Source: Dacryopinax spathularia (Eukaryota > Basidiomycota > Dacrymycetes > Dacrymycetales > Dacrymycetaceae). Taken from it: a stretch of 64,000 bases of DNA. The stretch spans positions 310,001 to 374,000 of the forward strand of contig JBBPFI010000013.1 in assembly GCA_037974965.1 (NCBI GenBank), given 5' to 3'. Made by a program: the position numbers and the translations under genes. The notes beneath the pieces were generated by a model. The model worked only from the letters and a program-made list of their open reading frames with translations, searched no databases and was not told the DNA's origin. Numbering within the stretch: position 1 is the first letter of the stretch; each line of letters begins with the position of its first letter. Shown here in pieces: positions 18,008 to 30,665 of the stretch.

Positions 18008-18561
18008 CGGGGTATCCGACGGGGTACGAAGACGCGAACATATTACCGGTAATGGATCAACCCAGCGCATCAATACCTCGGGCAGGGCAACCCTTCTTCC
18101 TAATCGGGCGCGGCTCCCGCTGAGGACACCCTATAATCTTCTTGACGCTTCACGCCAAGAAGGCCGCTAGAACCGGGATGAGTAGGGTCTTGCGTCAGCT
18201 GGCATAGCAAGGCAAAGGAAGGACCTACGCAGTCCGACGTAGTCATCCATAGGTGCTGACATTCGTCATTCGAAAGGAAAGCGGAGGGGAAGGCGTGAGT
18301 ATCTATATGTCGCAAATGATGCGCCTCCTCCGCCTCAGAGCATAGATGGCAGGCAGTAGAAATCACGCGAGTCCGTGGAACTGCCCATCCGTCCTTGCCA
18401 GGCCCGACGCGAATGATGAGGGTAGATGTCCTGTTTTGCAGGTCCAGGACAGAAAGAGATAGAAAAATCCAAATTATACGTAGTTGCGGAGCTCGACGAT
18501 GCATGTACTTGGTCTGCGACTAGAGGTTACCAGCAGACGGCGCGCAGTGCACCGAGCTCAT
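18008..18561. repeat. Segmental duplication copy B, 3' flank of reductase
   Basis: Aligns with 1-287 and then 10986-11261. Unlike copy A it is uninterrupted. A 134-codon minus-strand frame (18100-18504) exists only in this copy and is broken in copy A, so I do not call it a gene. Confidence 0.8.
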
Positions 18562-19788
18562 CTAAGCCGCCTTCAACCGCTTCTCCAATTCCAGGAGCGC
18601 CTCCGCCGTCTCCCTTACACAAGTCTCAAATCCGATCCATCCCAACCCAAACTCTTTCTCTGCCTTACTCGAGTCAGTGGCGAAGTGCGGCTGAGGCGGC
18701 TCGTTCTTAGAGGGTGTAATTCTGTCTTCTTTCGCCAGATTGGGGAAGGCTTCAGCGAGGACGTGCGCGATTTGAGAGTAGGAGTAGTGGCCGGCTACGG
18801 CTAGGTAGCGCTGGTTTGCTGTTCCGGGGTGGGAGAGGGAGTCGACGTGGATTTTGGCCCTGTTAATGGGGACGCTGCGTCAGCCAAATCTTCTGCTCGG
18901 CTCATGTGAGTGAGGGACAGACGTACACATCGCGCACGTCGGTCCACACGGGCAACAAGGTAGGCGGGACCTCCTTCGTCGACCCATTCATGAGCATCCA
19001 AATATCCTGGCTGCTCGTATTCAGCTTGTCCATGCTCTCGACAGGCTGGAGAGGCGGTCCGTAGATCATCGGAGGACAGACGGTCGTCAGGCTGAAATGC
19101 GGTTTCTCGCTCTCCATGAAGTCCCATGCGGCTTGCTCGGCGACTTTCTATAAAAGGGGTTAGATGCTTTTGAGCAGCAGAATAGTAGGGGTAGTGAGAC
19201 CAGGACGGACCTTACTGGTAACATAGGCCAACCCAGGATCTCCGATCGTCTTTGCTTGCTCCCACGTCATCGGGTTCCAGTCCTTTTCCGTATATGTATA
19301 CCCCGCCCTATCTCCCGCTAAGGGATCGATAACAGCCGCAATGCTGCTCGTCACCACGACCCTCTTCACCCTCGGCTCAAGCGAGGCAGCGCGCAGGGCG
19401 TTTAACGTACCCTCCCTTGCGGGGATAAGCATGTCTTTGTCGAAGTCCTGGGACGCGTAGTGGAAGGGGGAGGCGACGTGCAGGATGTGGTCGCAGCCCT
19501 TTGCGGCGGCATCAAGGGCGTTTGGCGCAGCGATGTCCGGAACGATCACCCATTCGATGGATGGCGCGGCGGTGGGATGGAGGGCGTTGAAGGCGAAGGC
19601 TTTGGATTGGGAGCGCTGAAGACTATCATCAGCATCAAGGTGGACGATAGGACCAAGGTGAAGTGAGAGGGACGTACGACTGTGCCTTTAACCTTGTACC
19701 CGTGCTTGATAAGCTCGAGCGTCACGGCTGCGCCTACGAAGCCCGATGGACCAGTGACGAGCACAGTTTCCCCCTGAGAGTCCGACAT
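18562..19788 (-). CDS. NAD(P)-dependent epimerase/reductase, extended SDR (copy B, intact)
   Basis: Exons 19788-19678, 19615-19211, 19147-18927, 18859-18562 give 344 residues, the usual size for the family of dihydroflavonol reductase-like, Gre2-like and aldehyde/ketone reductases. Residues 9-18 are the Rossmann motif TGPSGFVG (T-G-x2-G-F-x-G). The catalytic Ser is in VVTSSIAAV, the Tyr-x3-Lys in YVTSK at the end of exon 2. YGPP...DKLNTSSQDIW is a substrate-side block shared by all copies. It is cytosolic, probably reducing a carbonyl with NADPH; the substrate cannot be told. The intron 2 donor is GTCCGT, weak but required to keep the frame, and the same junction in copy D has a good donor. 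Two broken copies and one intact paralog lie within 11 kb. Confidence 0.88.
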
Positions 19789-21088
19789 GCTGGTTTGGCA
19801 ATAATAACTCGAATTACGAGAGCGGAGAACTTCAGAAATCGCGAGGTCGGATCTGGTGTAGGGGATCTGGAATGCTGCGGGGAAGTGGTGTATGGGACTG
19901 GATGGCTAGTAGAGGTCGCCAGCAACAGACTACTTAAATGATATCCATTCAGCTCGGGGTCGGCGAAGGGTTTGTAATGGATTTCCTGCATGCTGTTAGA
20001 CGGAGCAGAGGAAAAGCAAGCCGACCAAAAGGTTTGGAACGACCACCGGGGAGAGCTCTGATTTCGGCCAAGGTATGTCCATGTACACCCCCAGGGTGAG
20101 GTAAGCAAACAACCGGCAAGTCCGCAGCGAAGCAAAGCCAATGTATGTAAGATTGTCATAGGGAATGAAACATCCAGTTGCCGGTCCATGGTCCGGCCAG
20201 AAGGAAAACCCAGTCGTCCCCTTCATTCGCTGCGGTTCCTATGAGCGGCTCCGAAGCGTGTCCGCTGGTTTCCCACGCCTTCGCATGACTTGCGGCGGAT
20301 GTCTGCGACTTCATCGGATGAGAAGAGGACGGCTGAGAGTACGGACTCCATCCATCGTCAAGATAGAGAACAGAGGAAGTACGCAGCAAGAACGATATCA
20401 AGCCCGGTGTCAACCACAGCAGCGTCGCGTAACAGTAGTAGAAGGACGCGTTCCCACGTCGCGCCCGGCCGAAGCCGCCCGCGCTTTGATTCCGAAGGGT
20501 TAAAAAAGAAAAAATTAGGGGTCCTCTCATTTTGGGCGGCATGACGCAGGACCCCATGGGACACTCCAGCAGGAGGAATGATGCGTCGTGCTTTCTTCTG
20601 TCTCTTTGTACTTCGAACCGGCTCTTTCCGTCGCAAATGCTGACTGCCTTCCACACTATAAGACAACGAGACCATAACAGTCCGCTCCAGAGCTTTCCAC
20701 TTACGTCAAGAGTGGTGTGTTGAGTAAATGGTCGCAAGAAGGGGAGCGCAGGGTCGCGCCAGGGTTCCGCCCGGGGAGACATGATGGGAATGTTCTGCTT
20801 ACGTCATACTTACTCTGGACGGACTTCCCGGCTAGATCCGGCGTTTGGGAAGGAAGCTGGAGACGCGGACGGGGAGTGCATCATCGCCGGATGGTCATAT
20901 TGTCTTGTTAGGACGGTCGTAGGCACGAAGATAGTAGGAAATCGCCGCCTTGGAGTACGCCAGGAAGAAAGTGCATGTTTATCATCGTGTCATCCTTCCA
21001 GTACCCACACATGATAACCGATCTGCTGCTGAAACTGTCCGCCCTCATGCGCAGACATAGCCGGGCACTCATGCAGTATCTCTATCCT
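19789..21088. other. 1.3 kb intergenic, no gene supported
   Basis: Contains the promoter region of the reductase at 18562-19788 and the 3' flank of the one at 21089-22270. A 208-codon minus-strand frame (20156-20782) has no family resemblance and odd composition; I see no splice pattern linking it to others. Confidence 0.45.
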
Positions 21089-22270
21089 TCACCGACCCAG
21101 ACGTTTGTGCAACTGCAGCAACATCTCCGCCGTATCCCTCACACTCTTCTCAAAACCAATCCAGTTCCCGCCAAAATCTGCCACAGCCTTGCTCGAATCG
21201 GCGGCATGCATCGGCGGCGGAGGTGAGTTGTCCGACGGAGGGATCTTGCCGTCTGCCGCTAGCTCAGGATAGCTTTGTGCGAGTATATGCGCGATCTGGC
21301 TGTTGCTGCATGTACCGGCGACGGTGATGTATCGCTGGTTGCCGGATCTTGGGTGCGAAAGCGCAGCAACGTGCATTCTTGCGCTATGCGGGTGTCAGCA
21401 TCTCTGATGCCAGCCAGTGATGATGGATGAACGCACACGTCGCGAACATCAATCCAGGTTGGGATCAACGTCGGCGGTACGGTCTCGCAGCTCCCATTCA
21501 TGAGCTTCCACACTTCGTCAGCGCTGGTATTAAGCCGGGTCATGCTGTCTATCGGCTGAAGAGGGGGACCGTACACCAAGGGCGGACAGAAGGTTGTCAG
21601 AGTGAAACTCGGATTCCGATTCGTGATGAACTGCCACGCGGCTTGTTCTGCCATTTTCTGCAACAGAGGTTACACTAGTACGAAGAGCATCACACGAGGG
21701 CGTACCTTTGATACAACATACGCCGGATCTCCGCCATTCTTAGCGTCTTCCATGTTCAACGAACTCCAGTCCCGGTCCGTATAGGTATATCCCGGCCTGG
21801 GATTCATCGGCTGGTTGACACATGCCGCAAAGCTGCTGGTCATAACAACCCTCTTCACCTGCGGCTCTCTTGCCGCCGCCTCGAGCACATTAAGCACCCC
21901 TTTGACGCTCAGGTCGATCCAAGCTTGGTCGAACTCCCTCCACGTGCGGTTAACGGGTGCAGCAGTATGGATCACGTAGTCCACGCCGGTGACGGCGCTG
22001 TCGTACGCCTGGGAGGCGGTCATATCGGGGACGATGGACCATGCGAGCGAGCCAGCCACGGACGGATGCCGGGAGAGGAACGAGTTGACTTTCGGAAACG
22101 AGCGCTGGAACGCATATACGTCAGTTTCTGCATACGAACAAGATATGGACGAGGCGCACCGCTGTTGCCCGAACCCTGTAGCCCCGCTCGATGAGGAGGA
22201 GCGTGATTGCGCTGCCGATGAAGCCCGTTGCACCGGTGACGAGGACGAGCGGGCGGTCTTCTAACGACAT
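21089..22270 (-). CDS. NAD(P)-dependent epimerase/reductase, extended SDR (copy D, paralog)
   Basis: Exons 22270-22160, 22104-21706, 21657-21437, 21383-21089 give 341 residues. Exon 1 (111 bases) and exon 3 (221 bases) are identical in length to those of the gene at 18562-19788 and all three introns are at the same positions and phases, so the two are paralogs by tandem duplication. Motifs are TGATGFIG for NAD(P), VVMTSSFAA, and the Tyr-x3-Lys in YVVSK. The intron 2 donor GTACGC is strong here. Sequence divergence from copy B is large, so this is an older duplicate than the A/B/C group. Substrate unknown. Confidence 0.88.
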
Positions 22271-23072
22271 GTTCGCGGTCGACGACCTTCACGCGTATCG
22301 ATGTTGAGGATAACAGCTCCAGACCATCCTCCTCTATAGAGGACAGCCCAAGTCATGTTGTGAGGGGCTGGATACGGTAGCAATGGTACGCCAGCAAAGG
22401 TTGTAGATATCAACGGAAGTTGCCGCCAGCGCATGAGTTGCGATGAACACCATTGGCCGGTTGATAAGTTGCCTAATGGAGTTGGTCGGTGTCTATCGTA
22501 CGTCTTCCTCTCGTCATGCTCGTGTCAGAGGGTCAACGATACAGTCCGGTCGAAAACTTCGATACGCAGAGATTTGTAGGGCGATAGGCAAAGACGAGGG
22601 GTACATCCATGCACTGGCTCTTAAAGGTGGTGGGCGGGGTCATGATCGACGGGGCCCGTTGGAGTTGACGCGTTTGTCTCGAACGCGCCGATCGACGAAG
22701 GGTATGACCGCGCCATGGGCTACAATTCATGTCTCAAGCAATGTTATCGATTACATTCCGATCAGTCTTAGAGCTAATAAGACGCGCTGTTGACGTTGCT
22801 ACCGTCTCCGCCATGTCACACTGAGGGTAGAAGGCGGTTGGTCGCTCAGAGTTGGGTGACTTCCCTGAATGGCAGGGACGCTGGTCACGCAGTATATCAA
22901 TGGAAGGATTCAAAATAGTACAGATCAGTCTATCAATGCATCCCATAAATACAAACATTATGAAGCAGTACAAGTAGTCGTGACAGGTAACCATGCGGTG
23001 ATAAGATGCGAAGAGTCCCTATTCAAAGAAAGTAGTCCTTGCGTGAACAAACAAAAACAGTGATACAAATGC
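22271..23072. other. Intergenic, no gene seen
   Basis: 800 bases between the start of reductase D and the stop of CCH1. Short frames on both strands look random. Confidence 0.5.
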
Positions 23073-26000
23073 CTAATCTTCCTCTTCCGCTTCTTGCATC
23101 ATTTCTCCCCAAAGCGAGGTATTGAGGGAGGATATTACTTGTTGGGTAGCGGCCTCGTCGAACACATGCGAGTTTCTAGGTGATGGAGTGCCGGCCAAGT
23201 CGGCCGAAAGCATGCTGATATCGGATACACGGCGGTCGTGCCGGTGTGGGCTTGGTGAAGGGGATATGTTGAAGGTGGTATCAGGCGAATATTGGAATGA
23301 TGGTGATTGGATAGGTGATTCAAGACCTTCGTATCCATAGAGGGTTCTTCCGTCCGCCAAGTCGCGAGAACCGAGAAGGGGAGGAGTGGCGGGGGAGCTT
23401 TCAACAACGATGGCGGGTATACCTATAAACATGTGTGAGGGGAATTCCTAGGGTGGGGTAGGTTTGGCTTGCCTTGCTCCTCCGCACGTCTTCGTTGGCG
23501 CTCTTGATCGCGCATAGCTACGTACTTACGGCGTAGAATGATTGTGCGAAGCATGGAATGAACCCGGTCAATATTGACGCGATCGGTGACGCGCTCCACG
23601 ACGACTTGACGCTTGATCGTCTCCTCAAGCCTGACATACTGTCATTGGATGCACTGGATAAAACGATTTACACTCACCTCAAAGCAGTTTCATCCTTGAT
23701 GAGCTTGTAGTGGGCTAGCATGAGCAGCATGTCGGTGAAGGAGATACCACGTCCCCCATTATCCTTGTCCGCGATGATCGCTTCATGATACAACCGATTG
23801 TATCGTGCTCGTCGACGATGGATCTCCGCCCGATCCATACTGGACAGGATGCTTTCGAGTTTGCGCATATCTAGGCCAGCTTGAATGTATTCAAACTGCG
23901 CCTTTCCTGGCTCATCGTTCGCTCGTGACCTCTCGACAATCGTGTCGATCTTGTATTGAGGAGGGTAGATCCTAACTTCAAAGACGCCGGACAGATCCTA
24001 CATCATCATCAGAAGTCACTCAGCGGGGATCATGGGGAGGGCTGACTCTGAAAAAGGGGACGAAGTCCTTGCGGAGAAGCCGCCCAGTCCTCTCGGGATC
24101 GTATCTTGCCCAAACCTCCTTGAATTTACGCATTTCGTCCCTAGTAATGGGCGAGGCGCCCGACATCTGGAAGACATACGAAAAGCTCTCGACGACCACA
24201 CCTAGACAGAATGTAAGCACAGATACCGTAGACAATGCCCTCAGCACGTACCAGTAAACATGTTGACGAAGATGTACTAAAGGGCCAATGAATATCCTGT
24301 CCCTCGCGGCGAGAACTCAACTTACCATGCTGAGGATGTTCCACGTAATGAATAGCGCGAATGCCCAACCAACGCTCCCGCAGTCCGAATCGGGATCATC
24401 AGGGCTGGAGTTGTTGCATCGAGGATACACAACAGCGCTGGATGGAGTGAGCTACAGAGCTGATACATAGGAAAGATATTTACTAGTCGTGCATGAACTG
24501 GTTCCAGCCCTCTCTTTTTGTTCGATGAGAATTAGAACACTAACGAAAATGAATTACGTACCCGGTGCTCATGAAGGACAGCATGACAAGCGCATTCCCC
24601 ATACTGCTGAAGTTTCTGTTATGGTCCTCTCCGCTTACCCATCTGGTAAGGCCAAAGACTTCCATAAATAAGATCGAAAAGAAGATGAAGAGGGTGAACC
24701 AGAGCAGGAACAGGTTGCCGATGGCAGGTAAACTCGCCCTAGACGGCGTCAATAGGTGGAAAAGCATGGGACAGACAAGCGTACACTGAAGTCTTGAAGA
24801 GCTGGTTCAGATCATCATTCTTCTGGACGAGTTTGAATGCTATGCTGACGAGAAAGAGCTTTTGCAGTTGCAGAACGACATAATTTGTGGAACCGAGAAT
24901 GGCGGGTACTGTCGTCGAAAAGCTCCCCGCGACCACGAAGACATCGAACAGATTCCAACCATTCCCGCTGAAGCTTTTCCACCCGAGTCCGATGAGGCGA
25001 ACCACGATATCAATCGTGTAGACAATGGAAAGAATCAAGAAAAAGATATCTGAAGATGGATGAGACAAGTCACGAGTTCGAATTCGGTAGGCGTACTTTG
25101 GAAGATATCGTATATGAGCACGTCCTCATAGGTCTGCGTCCTGCACAAGAGTCAGTCTTCAGATCAAGGTCACAACCCCGTCACGTACATCAACCCCGCG
25201 ATGTGCAGCACATATAGGACAGTCATCGTCCTTGACCACCATCCATGTTTAAACGTCGCCCGCTCGAAGCACCATCTTCTCAGTGGATCAGTGGGCGTCA
25301 CCTCCGGTCGCCTAGCTGGTCTCTGTCGCCTAATGAGCTTCTGCAGGTCGATCCACTGTCTCTGTTGAGCTGTCAATAGAGCCGATCCAGATCGATTACT
25401 GAAGTTCGAGATGATGATGCTGACGAACAACGTCAGGATGACGATGGCTCCGAGCAGGTTGTACACCAAGAAGTAGATGGCGTTGATTTCGGAGGCATTG
25501 GTTTGGGGCTGCGACCCGATGCCGGTGATAGCCATGGCCGCCCGAAGGACGTCTATCCAGCCTTCCAGAGATACAGTTTCGAAGAGGATCAGTAATGAAG
25601 CACCGAAGTTATCGAATGACCAGGATGTCGAGGTGCTCGGATTCGCCCAGACACGAGGAACGAGAAAGCCGAGTTCCCCGTCTTGCAGTGGGTAATTCAG
25701 ATACTCCTCGAAGCACTGATCAATCCCGGTGGCTCCAGAGTCATTACAGCTGTAGAGCATTCCGGCGAACATGTTCAAACCCCAGATAGCGTACGGGATC
25801 ATGTACAGGATAGCCAATACGGCGGCATCAACAATCCGCATGGCGCCGGCAAAGATGAGCATCTGAAAGGTCTCGCGTATCCGGCCAATCAGGGTGATCA
25901 AGCGAAGAGCCCTGAAAGCCTTTAAAGACCGTGTGAACCGACTGATGCCGCCAATGACGACCAGCGTGGTGACAACGTTGACCAAGAGCAGGATGAGGAT

Positions 26001-29000
26001 GACGAAGTCGACCATGTTCCAAACGCTCAGCAAGTAGGCATTCGGCGTGAATATGAAACCATCGGCAATGACCTTGATCACAAACTCGCCCAGCAAGGCA
26101 ATTACGAACGTTGCTTCGGTGATATCGAACCAAGTGGCACGGATCAAGCCATGTTCCAGACGGAATTGCCTTCGATATACCGGATTCGCAACTGCAGCCA
26201 CAGCGATACCACCGATGACGGTCAGAAACAGGACGATCTGAAAGATCGTTTGCCGAAACGGAGAGACAGGTCGACCGAAGACACGCTCGCCATTGGCCGG
26301 AATGACAAGGGTCTGGCAGAATTGTCGCACCTTGTTGGACTGAGAGAAGATCCAGAAGGGCTTGTCGTACGTAGGATGTTCCCGGATGAAGTCCGCCTTC
26401 TTCGCTTTTTGTTCGTAGAGCGCATCCATGGCTTCACGGGCGGCAGCGTTTGGATTGGAACCAGGCATGTCCCTTATGGGATTGTCAGTCAAGGCTCACG
26501 TCGAAAGGAAGAGTTACACACATCTGACGTTCCGTCCCTCCCAGCTCGTCTGTTTCCCCAAAGAATACGGATTCTCGGTTCACACCACGCAGCGTCTCTA
26601 GCGGGACTTCCTCGCGCTCTTCCTCCAGAGCGAACAGCTTCCTGACCGATCCAATGAAACCATTGATACTCTGCTCCGTCTTCGATTGTGCCTGCAACCA
26701 CCGTCAGTCATTACCAGCGAATCAAAATATCGTTACTCACAGGCATTGAACCTTCTCCATAGTTGTCCTTTACGAGACTCTTCTGCATCGGCAGGACAAG
26801 ACTGGCCGGCAGGTTGTCCACCGCGAGGGAGCGAGGTGCAGGCCGCATAAACCGATACGGATTCCATTGACTCATCCAGTTGACGCTCGTGGCAGCCGGC
26901 TCGGTCTGTTTCTGCAAATACGCATTGAGCTGTTCGGCGCGTTTTTGTTCTTCGGCGATGGAGAAGTTCTGCACAATTCGTCAGGAACGAGTTATTTCTT
27001 CGAGGCCGAGGAAAGCGGCTCACCTCGTTGATCACAGCAATGAACATCTGGATCATGATAAAGTTTGCGAACAAGAACCAGCAGCAAATAAACAGCGCAG
27101 AAATCACAAGCTGCTGAAAGCTCGCCTCCGCCGTCAAAGCATTATACAGCACATCGGTCCAGTTCTCCGAAGAAGTAACTTGATACATGCCCAGAAAGGC
27201 AATGGACATCTCGTTGAACGTCATGGGGGTTGCTGAGTCCGGATAGGCGGGGATGTCGCCCCGCAGGAGCTGGACGGCGATGAGCGCGCCGATGAAGTTT
27301 GTGAGGAGGAGGAAGAGGGTCATATTTGCCAGACCGACGACGCTGCCGAATACTTGCAACTAGGACAAAGTCAACTTCCCATGTTTCCCTGTATGGGGAA
27401 GGGCACATACCAGCAACCGACGCATCCGTGGGATCGCCAGGATCACACGATACGCCCTAGCGATCTGAAATGCCGTCAGCCACGCATACACGCGCGACTG
27501 GTGAATGACGGGGATCTGGATGATGGACGAAACGACGGCCAGAGTAAGGTCGACGATATTCTGCGCGCTGGCAAAGAACTTGCGCCAGTCGGGGAGGAAG
27601 CCAACGAATCGCCAGATGATCTCGATGTCGAATATGAAGGTGAAGGCGAGTTCGCAGGCATCTGCACCACAAGTATCAGCACTATTCCACGTTGCTATAG
27701 GGGCGGGAGGGGAATTTACTCAATAGAGACTCCTTCTCAGCCGACATGTTCGCGGTCCGCATCGCCTGAACGACCAGACTGACAAGGATGGCAACCACAA
27801 ACCCTGGCTTGACAAATTCGTACGTCCGGCGTACGATATTGATCTCCGATTTCCTGCTCTGGACCGAGGGCCAGCCGTCGTCCTTCTCCTCATTCAGCAC
27901 TGGTGCTGGTCTATTACACACGTCAGCATACAGCGCAGTGGGAAAGTATGAGAGGGGAGGATGGAGAGGAGGAAGGGGCAGAGCGAGAAGAAGAGAGACG
28001 TACACATCAGCCCCAAACGCGCTCTTCGCCGTCTCCGCCCTCGTCGCCGCAAACGAATTCGTGATCACCGCGACAAACATATTAATCAGCCAAAAATTAA
28101 GCACGATAATGCACACGATAAAAAACAAGCAGGACACGAAAAAATCCGCATCCATCATATCGTACATCACTGTGCTCCACGTGTTTGCGCTAGCGACGAT
28201 GACGACCTGCATCGCGGCGGCGAAGATGTTGTCGAAGCTCTCGGAGTTGCCGAATGGGTTTTGGTCGCTTTCTTGGCAGATGGAGCCGAGAGGGCAGATG
28301 AAGCCCTTGGGGTCGTCGGTGCGCTGGACGCCGGAGGAGGTGAAGTAGGAGGTGGCGTTCAGGTAGGTGGGGTCGATCTGCCCGCCGCAGAGCTGGCCGG
28401 TGCTGATGTTTAGTGGGCCGGAGGTGGTGAGATTGGCGATTAGGACGCAGGAACGGCGGAAGTTGCCCCGGAAGGACTGGACACCGATGATGGAGAAGAG
28501 GATCATGGCGAACAAGACGAAGAAGGCGACGTTTACGAGCAGCGGTCCGGCTCGCTTGAGCGAGTTGAGGATGGTCGTGGTACCAGTGGTGATTGTGAGA
28601 AGCCTAGCAGCCCGGAGGACGCTCATAGCGCGGAAGATGTAGATATGCCGGTTCGGAGTCGCTTCTGTGCCCGTGACGGCAAGTACGAACATGATCCAAA
28701 AGCTCACAACGGCAATGGCGTCTATACGCGTCCAGGCATGTCGAAGATAAGGCCGGGACTGGAGTGAGAGGAAATTTTGCCGCTTGACGGCGGCTTCGAA
28801 CGGAGCCTCGATCTTCCGAAGCGAGCCGAGCAGGGTCGAGTTGTTCGAACTGTCGAGGTAGAGCTTCGTTCGGCTTGGGGCGGCGTTTGTGGGACCATTG
28901 GAATAGCCGTTCGCGTACCCCAGGCTGGGTAGTGCGACAGAACTGGCAGTCACAGTTGCTGCTTTCTCTAGACCAGAGGTTTGACCTGAACTAGCAGCGG

Positions 29001-30665
29001 CTGGAGCAGAACTCGCGGTGCTCGCGCTCCGTTTCAGCTCTTTCTTGGACCCGGTGCGATGGGGGAGGTCGATAACTCTCTTGTAGCGCATCCGAAAGCG
29101 ATGCCACGCGCTCTGATCACTTCCTGCCGAAGCGGACGGAGAGGGAGACCAGAACGAGGAAATAGGCGTATCCGGGTCGAGTATTAAGCCAGAGACCAAT
29201 ATTCGAGCGAGCGCTTCCAGTCTGCGCATACATCAGCCAAATCCTTATGACAAGCCCACTCTGGAGAGAGGGACCGGAAGGAGGGACGATGTGCTGAGAG
29301 AGGATACCCACGTAAAGACAATAAAGAGCGCAAACAACGCCCAGTCCTCCCACTCGTGGAAGAACCCAACTTCTCTGGGATGGGTATATGCGTCGGGTAC
29401 GGCCTGTATAGTGAGCACAACGACGTTGGCTATGATGAGCAGCAAGATAGCTGGTTCGGTCCATCTACCCGAGCCACGCATACAGTCAGCGTTCGTCCTC
29501 CAGGAGAAAGGCAGGCAGAGAGAGGAGGTGACGAGACGGGAACAGCGCACCTCCATAGTAAGAAATCGTGCATCCTCCTCCTGACCATATTATCTGGACC
29601 GAAGAAGCCCAGTGTCCGACCTCTCAGGCGCTCATTAACGTCGTACCCCTCCACCGCTTCCTCCTCTTCATTTCTCCCCTCGCCCGCCCTCTCGCGATCT
29701 CGGTCCTCTAAGTCGGCTAGCTCTTCAGGCTCCGCAGACCGTCTCATCCGTTCCCTCTCCGCTACCTCCCTCTCCCTCTCCCTTTCCCTTTCCCGCTCTT
29801 TCTCACGCTCTAATGTGCTTCGGCGGAGAGTAAGCACGTCTTCATCCACCCTTCCTCCCATCTCTCCCCCAATACCGGCAGGGAAAGAAGCATCATCATC
29901 CCCATCCCCCAGCCTAACACCCCTTTCCCTCTCCCGCTCTCTTTCCCTATCCCCAAACCCTACCACCCGTCCGCTCACACGCCGTAGGCTGAGCCCGACG
30001 GCTTTCATAGCCTCTCCGGCTACGCTCCCACGCTTGCCATGTCTGTCTCTCGGACTTCTTCTAGGGCTTGGTCGACCACTTCCCGAGGATTGACCAAGCC
30101 CTATGCCGAGCCCAGAGGGGTACGAGTCCGAGGGCGAGAGCGTAGCGGTAAGGTGGACAGTGTCCTCCTCTTCTTCCGGATTGAACCCTGGTGAGTCCAG
30201 GCTCGCTGTCGAGTTGAGAGCCTCAGAGTGGAACGCAAAGCTCGGTCTGCTACTCGACGCCGACATCCCCAACCCAGCCGAACCAGCCAAGTTCAGCGGA
30301 GCCGGCTTAGGACTTGTCCGAGGACTGGAACGCGGGCTGCTCCTCCCCAGCGGATGTTCCGCGAATGCCGGTGAGAGGCTGGGAGAGGCAAGAGAAGCGG
30401 TGGGGATCGAAGTGGTCGGTTCGTGCCAGTCTGGCGCGTCGGGCGGGAGAGACCAGGACATCCTCCTCGCCAGACCGGAGGTAGTAACGGGGTTGAACGT
30501 GTCGCTGCCTGAGGACCCGGGAGGGAGGTAGGAAGGCGAGATGGGCGAGGAAGGGGTGGGGTGATAGCTTGTTGTTGATGCTGATGCTGTTGTTGACGAG
30601 GATGTGTGCGCTGAGTGCGTTGTTTTGCTGGGTGGGGCGAGCGGGTCGGACGGCGGGCGGGACAT
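23073..30665 (-). CDS. CCH1: Voltage-gated calcium channel alpha-1 subunit, Cch1 type
   Basis: Nineteen exons run from ATG 30665 to TAG 23073 and sum to 2193 codons in one frame. The family is the fungal plasma-membrane high-affinity calcium channel that works with Mid1 in calcium influx under stress. A Ser/Pro-rich, charged cytosolic N-terminus (about 370 residues) precedes four six-helix repeats: exons 2-3, 4-6, 9 and 10-16. The pore loops read ANTWS, SENWT, LEGWI and GEGWN, so the selectivity positions are N769, E1041, E1524, E1812. After repeat IV an EF-hand-like segment (about residues 1885-1920) and a Ser-rich tail follow. Exon 15 is only 25 bases (24252-24276). The last intron (23423-23472) begins GC (GCAAGC); reading through it would give a different short tail. 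Exon borders: 29551, 29464-29312, 29221-28004, 27910-27720, 27661-27411, 27359-27024, 26968-26741, 26691-26522, 26472-25189, 25140-25097, 25049-24785, 24738-24562, 24513-24484, 24437-24326, 24276-24252, 24201-24047, 23997-23678, 23630-23473, 23422. Confidence 0.93.

Noticed and set aside
18100-18504. 134-codon minus-strand frame in segmental duplication copy B
   Set aside because: The homologous region of copy A does not keep it open and it looks like the 3' flank of the reductase gene.
20156-20782. 208-codon minus-strand frame
   Set aside because: No family similarity, irregular composition and no splice continuation; it lies in the upstream region of the intact reductase.
29356-30531. Ser/Arg-rich plus-strand frames opposite the CCH1 N-terminus
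   Set aside because: They mirror the low-complexity charged N-terminus of Cch1 and have no independent support.
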